From assembly GCF_002993335.1 (NCBI RefSeq), contig NZ_PVNS01000007.1, forward strand, positions 1 through 64,000: DNA of 64,000 nt. Direction: 5' to 3'. A model generated the notes under the pieces. The model saw nothing but the letters and a program-made list of their open reading frames with translations. It was not told where the DNA came from and did not search any database. Shown piece by piece: positions 35,770 through 43,171 of this stretch. Positions within the stretch are counted from its first letter, which is position 1. The number at the start of each line of letters is the position of its first letter. Made by a program: the position numbers and the translations under genes. The DNA is from Alkalicoccus urumqiensis. Its GTDB lineage: Bacteria > Bacillota > Bacilli > Bacillales > Salisediminibacteriaceae.

Positions 35770-36453
35770 TTAACGTTTATCTAAACGGCTGGTAAGCTGA
35801 TCGCCGATAAACTGTAGTATAAAGACGATAATTAAAATGACGACTGTTGCTGTAAGTGTAATATCCGGGTTATTCCGCTGAAAACCGTCGCGGAAAGCGA
35901 GATCCCCGAGTCCACCGGCTCCGATAACACCTGCCATCGCCGTATAGCTGACGAGCGCGATAGCGGTAACTGTAATACCGGATACGAGCGCCGGCATCGA
36001 CTCCGGAAGCAGCACCTTCCAGATAATCTGGCCGTTCGATGCTCCCATTGCTTTCGATGCTTCGATGACACCCCGGTCGATTTCCCGGAGTGCAATCTCC
36101 ACCATGCGGGCATAAAACGGCGCTGCTCCGATGACAAGCGCAGGCACAGCAGCACCTGGCCCCAGGAATGTACCGAGCAGAGCCAGTGTAAATGGAATCA
36201 GCAGCACAATTAGAATAATAAACGGAATGGACCGGAAAATATTCACGTACGCCCCGATAATAAAGTGAGCGGTTTTGTTCTCCCAGAGCTGTCCTCTTGC
36301 TGTCAGAAACAGAAGCAGTCCGAGAATAATGCCGAACAGAAACGTCAACACGAGGGAAAACACCGTCATATAGATGGTTTCCAGCGTAGCATCCCACATG
36401 TTTTCCCAGTTCACTTCCGAGAAGAAAACGGAAGCTGTCATGAGTTTATCCAC
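35770..36453 (-). CDS. metP: Methionine ABC transporter permease MetP/MetI
   Basis: This is the membrane subunit of the methionine importer. The 227-residue protein has five to six membrane helices and the ABC-permease EAA loop (E-A-S-K-A-M-G-A-S-N-G-Q-I-I-W-K-V-L-L-P-E) near residues 135-155. It starts at GTG 36453 with GGAGGTG 8 nt upstream, overlapping the metN stop by 8 nt. Coupled translation of metN and metP is expected. Confidence 0.94.
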   Translation of the reverse strand: MDKLMTASVFFSEVNWENMWDATLETIYMTVFSLVLTFLFGIILGLLLFLTARGQLWENKTAHFIIGAYVNIFRSIPFIILIVLLIPFTLALLGTFLGPGAAVPALVIGAAPFYARMVEIALREIDRGVIEASKAMGASNGQIIWKVLLPESMPALVSGITVTAIALVSYTAMAGVIGAGGLGDLAFRDGFQRNNPDITLTATVVILIIVFILQFIGDQLTSRLDKR

Positions 36454-37468
36454 CGTGGATCACCTCCACTTCCACCTGCTGCTCCCGCATAAAGGCGATT
36501 GCCTCTTCCGCCTGGGGGCCGGTGACACTGATAAACAGCGAACCGTAGGAACCGTGCTGCGTCTGAGAAATTTTACCCTGCAGAATGCTGACATCGACCT
36601 CGAATTTCCGGACGATATTTGTAATCAGCGGCCGCTGGGCATCGCCTCCGACAAATGTCAGCTGAAGCACCGATCCGGTCCGCTCATCGTCAAATAAGTG
36701 ACGGAGTGCTTCTTCCGTCTCTTCCGGCTCCGTTACCTGCTTGACGAACTCTTTCGTCATCGCCTGCTGCGGACGGCGGAAGATATCCAGGACATCCCCC
36801 TGTTCGACGACACGTCCTCCTTCCATCACAGCGACACGGTGGCAGATTTTCCGGATTACGTGCATTTCATGTGTGATGAGAACAATCGTCAGACCGAGTT
36901 TCTGGTTGATGTCCACCAGAAGATCCAGAATGGAGTCTGTCGTCTTCGGATCGAGCGCTGATGTCGCTTCATCGCAGAGAAGCACCTTTGGATTGTTGGC
37001 AAGCGCCCGGGCGATGCCGACACGCTGCTTCTGTCCGCCGCTCAGCTGCGAAGGATAGGAGCCGCCGCGTCCGGAGAGTCCGACAAGTTCAATCAGCTCA
37101 TCCACGCGCTCTTTCTGCTCTGCTTTGGATACTCCTTTAATTTCAAGCGGAAATGCGATGTTTTCAGCCACGGTCCGGGACCATAAGAGGTTAAAATGCT
37201 GAAAAATCATGCCGATTTCCTGACGTGCTTCGCGGAGTTTTCTGCCGGACAGTGAGTTCATGTTCCTGCCGGCAACTTCCACGGCGCCTGACGTAGGCGC
37301 TTCGAGCATGTTCAGCATGCGGATTAATGTACTTTTTCCGGCTCCGCTGTAACCGATAACGCCAAATATCTCTCCCTGATCGATGGTAAGATCGATATGA
37401 TCGACCGCCGTGACATCTCCATCTTTCGTGGGGAAAATTTTAGCGAGCTGAGATAAGGAAATCACCAC
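36446..37468 (-). CDS. metN: Methionine ABC transporter ATPase MetN
   Basis: This is the ATP-hydrolysing subunit of the methionine importer. The 340-residue protein has Walker A G-Y-S-G-A-G-K-S near residue 38, the signature L-S-G-G-Q-K-Q-R-V near residue 141 and Walker B V-L-L-C-D-E-A-T-S-A-L-D. A C-terminal NIL/ACT-like domain (about 265-340) senses intracellular methionine in relatives. It is the first gene after the SAM riboswitch. Confidence 0.96.
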   Translation of the reverse strand: MVISLSQLAKIFPTKDGDVTAVDHIDLTIDQGEIFGVIGYSGAGKSTLIRMLNMLEAPTSGAVEVAGRNMNSLSGRKLREARQEIGMIFQHFNLLWSRTVAENIAFPLEIKGVSKAEQKERVDELIELVGLSGRGGSYPSQLSGGQKQRVGIARALANNPKVLLCDEATSALDPKTTDSILDLLVDINQKLGLTIVLITHEMHVIRKICHRVAVMEGGRVVEQGDVLDIFRRPQQAMTKEFVKQVTEPEETEEALRHLFDDERTGSVLQLTFVGGDAQRPLITNIVRKFEVDVSILQGKISQTQHGSYGSLFISVTGPQAEEAIAFMREQQVEVEVIHGG

Positions 37469-37579
37469 AGCTCCCCCTTTCCTATTATTTATCTAATTAA
37501 ACCAACCAATTTAGTCAGTTTAAACCAGACACATATTCTGCCCTCCCTCTGTTCAGGCAGGAAGTTTTCCGAAGATGTG

Positions 37580-37740
37580 AAAAAACCTCCCTGCGCAGAA
37601 AAGGCAGAAAGGCTTAAGTAACGTTCCTTTCTCCTCATCTGCCGAAGCCATGCTCCGCAGGAATTGGCACCTTCCAGGAATATCCTGATGGTTGCCGGGT
37701 TTCATCGGGCCAGTCCCTCCACCTCTCTTGATAAGAAGAT
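37580..37740 (-). promoter_or_regulatory. SAM-I riboswitch (S box) with terminator
   Basis: The minus strand shows the S-box core: CTTATCAAGAGAGGTGGAGG, GACTGGCCC, GATGAAACCCGGCAACC, GGTGCCAATTCC, GCGGAG and the closing GATGAG. The P1 helix is CTTATC / GATGAG. The aptamer spans about 37631-37740. A terminator follows at 37580-37615 (CCT..CTGC / GCAG..AGG, then TTTTTT). It leads the metN-metP-metQ operon and should switch it off when S-adenosylmethionine is abundant. Confidence 0.95.
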
Positions 37741-37765
37741 ACAGCAATATGTAAGTCTGTTATGG

Positions 37766-37794
37766 ATATTATCACCCGCCGAATCGGTTGTCAA
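37766..37794 (-). promoter_or_regulatory. Sigma-A promoter of metNPQ
   Basis: There is a -35 TTGACA at 37789-37794, a 17-nt spacer and a -10 TAATAT at 37766-37771 on the minus strand, just before the S box. Confidence 0.75.
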
Positions 37795-37871
37795 CAAAAA
37801 GCGACATACACACTTTTTGTAACCGCATACAATAAGAAAACCTGGAACAACGGCTTCCGTTCGGCAAAACA

Positions 37872-37905
37872 AAAACGCTCCGGCTGCTGTATCCGGAACG
37901 TTCTT
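37872..37905 (-). terminator. Terminator of gcvH
   Basis: AACG.TCCGG pairs with CCGGA.CGTT, with a T-rich flank on the minus strand (GTTTTTGTTTTG), right after gcvH. Confidence 0.65.
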
Positions 37906-37914
37906 TGACTCGTC

Positions 37915-38298
37915 CTATTCCTGGTCCGTCATCTGCTTGTAGGCATCTGCGTCCATGAGGCTGTCCATATCGCTTTTGTCTTTCGGCTCTACAATGATCA
38001 TCCATGCTTTTTCAAACGGAGATTCATTCACAAGCTCAGGCGCATCCTCCAGCTCTTCGTTAATTTCCACGACTTTTCCGCTGAGTGGTGCATACAGCTC
38101 GGATACCGTTTTTACCGATTCCACACTTCCGAATGGTTCATCCGCAGTGATTTCATCTCCGACTTCCGGCAGTTCCACAAAAACGATATCTCCGAGTTCC
38201 GACTGGGCAAACTCTGTAATACCGATGCGTACGTTACCGCCTTCATCTTTGACCCATTCGTGCTCTTTGGAATACTTGTAATCTGCTGGCAGGCTCAT
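37915..38298 (-). CDS. gcvH: Glycine cleavage system H protein
   Basis: This lipoyl-carrying protein shuttles the aminomethyl group in glycine cleavage. In Bacillus it is also the obligatory relay for lipoyl transfer to other complexes. The 127-residue protein has the lipoyl lysine at position 63 in G-S-V-E-S-V-K-T-V. The end of the start region ([10 protein letters not shown]) is typical. The gcvH-yusI adjacency matches B. subtilis. LipA, at 18.2 kb, supplies its cofactor sulfur. Confidence 0.96.
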   Translation of the reverse strand: MSLPADYKYSKEHEWVKDEGGNVRIGITEFAQSELGDIVFVELPEVGDEITADEPFGSVESVKTVSELYAPLSGKVVEINEELEDAPELVNESPFEKAWMIIVEPKDKSDMDSLMDADAYKQMTDQE

Positions 38299-38423
38299 CG
38301 CATGGACCCCTCCAATTCAAGAATGTAGGACTGCCGTTATGTAGCATTGGCAGCGACTTTCGTCTCTTCCACTATAATACAACACGCCGTACCCCCGCAA
38401 GCTGTGGCGGCACAGAAACCGTA

Positions 38424-38786
38424 CTATTTACTCTCGTTTTTCCAGACGGATTCGTATTCTGCTTCTCTGAAACCAGCTGTGACGTCCTTTTCACCTACGG
38501 CAAGCGGCCGTTTCATAAGCATTCCATTGGTTGAGAGAAGCTCGTATGCCTCTTCCGGATCCATCGTGTCTACTTTATCTTTCAGGCCCTGCTCCCGGTA
38601 TGCTTTCCCGCTAGTGTTAAACAGCTTTTTCAGCGGCAGTCCGCTTTTTTCATGGATGCGCCGAATTTCAGCTGCATCGGGTGTCTCTTCTACGATATGG
38701 CGCTTTTCATAGGAAACGTCGTTTTCGTCGAGCCATTGGAGCGCTTTACGGCAAGTGCTGCATTTCGGGTATTCGTATACAATCAT
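38424..38786 (-). CDS. yusI: ArsC/Spx-type thioredoxin-fold protein YusI
   Basis: The 120-residue protein of the ArsC/Spx family has a redox-type pair C9-S-T-C12 and the R-P-L-A-V-G segment near residue 93. That segment corresponds to the conserved Arg-Pro of arsenate reductase relatives. It lacks the features of Spx that bind RNA polymerase as far as can be judged. B. subtilis YusI has the same place beside gcvH. The function is unproven, and arsenate reduction should not be assumed. Confidence 0.86.
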   Translation of the reverse strand: MIVYEYPKCSTCRKALQWLDENDVSYEKRHIVEETPDAAEIRRIHEKSGLPLKKLFNTSGKAYREQGLKDKVDTMDPEEAYELLSTNGMLMKRPLAVGEKDVTAGFREAEYESVWKNESK

Positions 38787-38835
38787 GATTTATTCACCTC
38801 CTCCTTAATTATACAGGATTTTCTGCCAGATGGAA

Positions 38836-38864
38836 TTGACAGAAGAAGTAGATTGCCTTAGGAT
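38836..38864 (+). promoter_or_regulatory. Sigma-A promoter of the Zur-boxed flavoprotein gene
   Basis: There is a -35 TTGACA at 38836-38841, a 17-nt spacer and a -10 TAGGAT at 38859-38864. The Zur box begins 2 bp downstream and would cover the transcription start. Confidence 0.75.
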
Positions 38865-38865
38865 T

Positions 38866-38884
38866 AATCGTAATTATTACGATT
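38866..38884. promoter_or_regulatory. Zur operator (perfect palindrome)
   Basis: AATCGTAATTATTACGATT is a perfect 9-1-9 palindrome, identical in form to the Bacillus Zur box TCGTAATNATTACGA. It sits immediately after the -10 of the flavoprotein promoter. Zinc-loaded Zur should block transcription. Confidence 0.85.
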
Positions 38885-38901
38885 TAAAAAGGATGAGTGA
38901 C

Positions 38902-40014
38902 ATGACCCACTGCATTATTATCGGCGGCGGCATTCAAGGAATGACAGCGGCGGTACATTTACGGGAGGCCGGGCTGCCTGCGGAAGATCTGACGATTATC
39001 GATCCGCATGAGGCGCCGCTTGCTGTCTGGAAAAACCGTACGGAAAAAATCGGCATGCCGTACCTGCGCTCCGCTTTTGTACACCATTTATCCTCGGATC
39101 CATTTTCGCTGGAGCGTGAAGGGTGTGATTTTTACGGCAGGTACAAGCGGCCTTCAACGATGTCTTTCCGGGAGCACGCAGAAAAACTCGTCGAGCGCTG
39201 GCAGCTTGATGAGTGCTGGTATCAGGATGCCGTGACCGGAATCCATCGTGCAGCAGACGGCTGGCAGGTGTGTGTGAAAAATGGATCTCCGCTTGCAGCG
39301 CCGCACGTTATTCTTGCTGTCGGCGGACAGCATACGCCCTTCGTGCCGGAGAAATGGGAGGATGCGGTTCATATTTATGATTCGTCTCTTTCACTCACTG
39401 CGGAGGAATCCCCTTACATCGTCATCGGCGGTGGCATTTCTGCAGCACATACGGCTGTTTTTCTTTCGACGCGCCATCCGGGCGGCGTAACACTGATCAA
39501 ACGTCATGCCTTCCGCGTCCACGATTTCGACAGCAGTCCCGGCTGGCTCGGTCCGAAAAACATGCGCTCGTTTTCACGGATCGATCCCGAAGAGGACCGC
39601 CGTAAGAAAATCCGGGAAGCCCGGATGCCCGGTTCGATTCCACGGGAACTGTTTTTCCGCCTCCGCAGGCTGGAGCAGCAGGGGGCCCTCCGGATCGTCA
39701 CGGGAAACATTGATGCACAGGAAAACAGCGCTGTTCATCTGGAGGATGGCAGCACGTACTCTAGAAAATCGATCATTGCCTGCACCGGATTCACTTCTGC
39801 ACTTCCGGAAAAAGAGTGGCTGGAACCGCTGATTTCGTCCCAGTCTCTTCCCTGTGCCTCCTGCGGCTATCCGGTTTTATCCGGTAATTTAACATGGAAG
39901 GAAGGCCTCTACTGCACGGGGGCACTCGCGGAGCTGGAGATCGGTCCGGTGGCAAGAAACATTGCCGGAGCTCAGCGTGCAGCGCGGAAGATTGCGGCAT
40001 CTGTCCTGGCATAA
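38902..40014 (+). CDS. Zur-controlled FAD/NAD(P)-binding oxidoreductase
   Basis: The 370-residue flavoprotein has an N-terminal FAD motif (I-I-I-G-G-G-I-Q-G, residues 5-13) and a second nucleotide motif (Y-I-V-I-G-G-G-I-S-A-A, residues 172-182). A late A-C-T-G-F motif is of the kind found in lysine/ornithine N-monooxygenase-like and related flavoproteins. ATG 38902 is used because the promoter and Zur box exclude earlier starts. ATG 38893 is possible but too near AAAAAGG. It stands alone between a promoter with Zur box and a strong terminator. The substrate is unknown. Zinc-limitation control suggests a role in metal acquisition or a zinc-sparing reaction, which is inference. Confidence 0.8.
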   Translation: MTHCIIIGGGIQGMTAAVHLREAGLPAEDLTIIDPHEAPLAVWKNRTEKIGMPYLRSAFVHHLSSDPFSLEREGCDFYGRYKRPSTMSFREHAEKLVERWQLDECWYQDAVTGIHRAADGWQVCVKNGSPLAAPHVILAVGGQHTPFVPEKWEDAVHIYDSSLSLTAEESPYIVIGGGISAAHTAVFLSTRHPGGVTLIKRHAFRVHDFDSSPGWLGPKNMRSFSRIDPEEDRRKKIREARMPGSIPRELFFRLRRLEQQGALRIVTGNIDAQENSAVHLEDGSTYSRKSIIACTGFTSALPEKEWLEPLISSQSLPCASCGYPVLSGNLTWKEGLYCTGALAELEIGPVARNIAGAQRAARKIAASVLA

Positions 40015-40021
40015 TCAACGA

Positions 40022-40066
40022 AACCGCCCCGGCTTTGCGTGGGGAGACGCAGAGCCGGGGCGGTTC
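40022..40066. terminator. Terminator after the Zur-controlled gene
   Basis: This is a very strong stem, AACCGCCCCGGCT.TGCGT with ACGCA.AGCCGGGGCGGTT, right after the stop. Confidence 0.8.
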
Positions 40067-40112
40067 GAAGAGAGAGTGACTTGTTTCTGCTGCCAGAAAG
40101 AAGTCTATATTA

Positions 40113-40136
40113 TTTTTTAGAGCAGCTGCTCTAAAG
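40113..40136 (-). terminator. Possible terminator of fadNAE
   Basis: The palindrome TTTAGAGCAGCTGCTCTAAA is followed by AAATAATA on the minus strand. It is short and without a clear U run, so its role is uncertain. Confidence 0.35.
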
Positions 40137-40146
40137 TGGATAACAA

Positions 40147-41928
40147 TTACACAACGTAGCGTTCTTCCTTGATAATTCCTGCTGCAAGCTCGCGCTTTTT
40201 CGCAACGAGGTTGATCGGCGTATGGCGCGTCAGCTTTTTCAGAATGGACAGCATCGTACGGAGGCTGTCGCCTTCTTCCATCGCCACAAGCGATTCTCTT
40301 GCGAGCGAATCGATCCGCTGGAAGGCCTCCTGCGTATAAATCTCGGTCATCAGCACTTTCCAGGCTGCTTTTTCGGCACCGTCTTTCGCCATCGCTTTTT
40401 CGGTACGGAGAATCATGGATTCGATGTTGAAAATTTCGTTGACCAGATCCGCTGTGTTTGCAAGAAGCTCCTGCTCCTGCTGCAGTTTTTCACCGTATTT
40501 CTGGGCGGCGCTTCCTGCAGACATGAGGAAGATTTTCTTGGCATTTGCGAGAAGGTACTTCTCCTGATCCAGCGGCTCATCGCCCGGCTCCTCCGGCATC
40601 ATCATCATCAACTCTTCCTGCAGCCCCTGGGCCTGCTCCAGAAGCGGCAGTTCACCTTTCATTGCCTTACGGAGAAGCGTGCCCGGAACGAGCATCCGGT
40701 TGATTTCGTTTGTGCCTTCAAAAATCCGGTTGATTCTGGAGTTACGGTACATCGTTTCTACTTCGTACTCTGCCATAAAGCCGTATCCGCCGTGGATCTG
40801 CACCGCTTCATCGACGACGAAATCGAGCACTTCCGAGCCGAAAAATTTATTCAGCGAGCATTCGATCGCATATTCTGCAATCGCTCTGCCGACAGCTGCG
40901 CCGTCCTTCTGCTCTTCCTCCGACAAGTTCTGGAAAGCATCATCAATCAGTCCGCCGGTGCGGTAGATCGAGCTTTCCATCGCGTACGTTTTCGCGGCCA
41001 TTTCCGCCAGCTTCTTTTGAATCAGCGGGAACGAGGAGATCGGTGTCTTAAACTGCTTCCGCTCATTCGCGTATTTGGCCGACAGTTCAATCGCACGCTT
41101 GGCACCGCCGATACAGCCCACGCCGAGCTTATAGCGGCCGACGTTTAAAATGTTAAACGCGATTACATGGCCTTTGCCGGCTTCACCGAGCAGGTTCTCT
41201 TTCGGCACCTTCGCTTCATCGAGGATGAGCGTCCGTGTCGATGATCCTTTAATTCCCATTTTCTTTTCTTCTGGTCCGACGGAGACGCCGTCGTACTCCC
41301 GCTCGACGATAAATGCGGAGAACTGCTCGCCGTCAATCTTCGCGTAAACCACAAACACATCGGCGAAACCCGCGTTCGTGATCCACTGCTTTTCTCCCGT
41401 CAGAAGATAGTGGGATCCGTCTTCACTCAGCTTTGCTGTCGTTTTGGCACCGAGCGCGTCGGAACCTGATGTCGGTTCTGTCAGCGCATAGGCAGCAATT
41501 TTTTCGCCGGTCGCAAGCGCCGGAAGGTATTTTTCCTTCTGCTCATGCGTTCCGAAAAAGACGATCGGCAGCGAGCCGATCCCGACATGCGCGCCCTGCG
41601 TCAGAGAAAACGAGCCGGCGAGTGCAAACTTTTCTGTAATCAGCGAAGAGCTGATTTTATCCAGGCCGATCCCGCCGTACTCTTCCGGTACATCTGCACC
41701 GAGAAGGCCGAGTTCGCCTGCTTCTTTCATGAGCCGCACAGAGCGGTCGAATTCATGATTTTCAATATAATCGATTTCCGGAACAACTTTGTTTTTCACA
41801 AAATCTTCTGTCGTTTTCGCGATCATTTTATGCTCTTCAGTCAGATCCTCCGGTGTGAAAATATCCTCCGGACGCTGGGATCCGAGCAGAAATCCGCCGC
41901 CTTTTACTTTATCCTCTGTCATTGCCAT
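40147..41928 (-). CDS. fadE: Acyl-CoA dehydrogenase FadE
   Basis: This FAD enzyme catalyses the first step of fatty acid beta-oxidation. The 593-residue protein has an acyl-CoA dehydrogenase core (A-Y-A-L-T-E-P-x-S-G-S-D-A near residue 150; Q-I-H-G-G-Y-G-F-M-A-E-Y-E-V-E near residue 378; the end R-I-F-E-G-T-N-E-I-N-R). A C-terminal extension of about 170 residues is typical of the Bacillus FadE/YusJ type. It is the last gene of fadN-fadA-fadE. Confidence 0.95.
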   Translation of the reverse strand: MAMTEDKVKGGGFLLGSQRPEDIFTPEDLTEEHKMIAKTTEDFVKNKVVPEIDYIENHEFDRSVRLMKEAGELGLLGADVPEEYGGIGLDKISSSLITEKFALAGSFSLTQGAHVGIGSLPIVFFGTHEQKEKYLPALATGEKIAAYALTEPTSGSDALGAKTTAKLSEDGSHYLLTGEKQWITNAGFADVFVVYAKIDGEQFSAFIVEREYDGVSVGPEEKKMGIKGSSTRTLILDEAKVPKENLLGEAGKGHVIAFNILNVGRYKLGVGCIGGAKRAIELSAKYANERKQFKTPISSFPLIQKKLAEMAAKTYAMESSIYRTGGLIDDAFQNLSEEEQKDGAAVGRAIAEYAIECSLNKFFGSEVLDFVVDEAVQIHGGYGFMAEYEVETMYRNSRINRIFEGTNEINRMLVPGTLLRKAMKGELPLLEQAQGLQEELMMMMPEEPGDEPLDQEKYLLANAKKIFLMSAGSAAQKYGEKLQQEQELLANTADLVNEIFNIESMILRTEKAMAKDGAEKAAWKVLMTEIYTQEAFQRIDSLARESLVAMEEGDSLRTMLSILKKLTRHTPINLVAKKRELAAGIIKEERYVV

Positions 41929-41969
41929 GATAAGTCCCCCTCTGGACGTAATTAATGACTTGTTTCGTT

Positions 41970-43154
41970 CTACAGCAGTTCAAATACGCCTGCGGCACCC
42001 ATACCGCCGCCGATACACATCGTCACTACGCCGAACTGTTCGCCGCGGCGCTTCATTTCATGAATCAGGCTGAGCGTCAGTTTCGTCCCCGTACAGCCGA
42101 GTGGATGACCGAGTGCGATCGCGCCGCCGTTGACGTTTACTTTATCGTGGTCCAGGTTCAGCTGACGGATCACCTGAATTGCCTGGGAGGCAAACGCTTC
42201 GTTTAATTCAAACAGTCCGATATCCTCCATCTGCAGACCTGCCTGGGCGACCGCTTTCGGGATCGCTTCCACGGGACCCACACCCATAATTTCCGGAGCT
42301 ACTCCTGCGACGGCAAACGAACGGAAAGCGGCGAGCGGTTCGAGACCGTCCCGGAGCGCTGCTTCTTTTTCCATTACAAGAACAGAGGCAGCTCCGTCAC
42401 TCATCTGGGAGGCGTTTCCGGCTGTGACCGTTCCGCCGAACTGATTGAAGGCCGGACGGAGCTTAGCGAGAGTCTCCATCGACGTTCCTGCGCGGATCCC
42501 CTCATCTCGTGCTACCATTACTTCTTTTTCCTCCAGCTGATTGGAGGCATTGACACTCCGGAGCGTCACCGGCACCGGGACAATTTCGTCGTCAAAGCGG
42601 CCTTCTTCCACAGCACGTGCTGCCCGCTTATGGCTTTCCACGGCAAACGCGTCCTGATCCTCACGGGTGATGCCGAACCTTGAAGCTACTTCTTCAGCAG
42701 TATAACCCATGCCCATGTAGTATTCCGGTGCGTGTTCGACGAGATACGGATTCGGGGCGATGACGTGTCCGCCCATTGGAATCAGACTCATCGATTCCGC
42801 TCCGCCGGCAATGACTGCTTCCGCCCGGCCGAGCATGATCCGCTCGGCGCCGTAGGCGATGCTCTGCAGGCCGGAAGAACAGTACCGGTTAATCGTGATT
42901 GCCGGTACCTGGTCCGGCAGTCCGGCAAGCGCTGAAATGTTTCTTGCCATGTTCATGCCCTGCTCCGCTTCCGGCATCGCACAGCCGATAATGACATCTT
43001 CAATGCGCGCTGGGTCAAAGCCGCCTGCCCGCTGCAGCGTTTCTTTAATCGTGATGGCTGCCATATCATCCGGACGGACGTTGGCCATCGTGCCTTTCTT
43101 TGCTTTTCCGACAGGTGTTCTCGCACCTGCTGCGATAACTGCTTCTTTCAACAC
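41970..43154 (-). CDS. fadA: 3-ketoacyl-CoA thiolase FadA
   Basis: This thiolase cleaves 3-ketoacyl-CoA to acetyl-CoA. The 394-residue protein has the acylated cysteine in N-R-Y-C-S-S-G-L-Q near residue 90. N-V-N-G-G-A-I-A-L-G-H-P-L-G-C-T-G lies near residue 343, with the catalytic Cys in C-I-G-G-G-M-G near residue 380. It lies 17 bp downstream of fadN and 41 bp upstream of fadE. Confidence 0.96.
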   Translation of the reverse strand: MLKEAVIAAGARTPVGKAKKGTMANVRPDDMAAITIKETLQRAGGFDPARIEDVIIGCAMPEAEQGMNMARNISALAGLPDQVPAITINRYCSSGLQSIAYGAERIMLGRAEAVIAGGAESMSLIPMGGHVIAPNPYLVEHAPEYYMGMGYTAEEVASRFGITREDQDAFAVESHKRAARAVEEGRFDDEIVPVPVTLRSVNASNQLEEKEVMVARDEGIRAGTSMETLAKLRPAFNQFGGTVTAGNASQMSDGAASVLVMEKEAALRDGLEPLAAFRSFAVAGVAPEIMGVGPVEAIPKAVAQAGLQMEDIGLFELNEAFASQAIQVIRQLNLDHDKVNVNGGAIALGHPLGCTGTKLTLSLIHEMKRRGEQFGVVTMCIGGGMGAAGVFELL

Positions 43155-43171
43155 AATCCCTCCTTGTCCGA

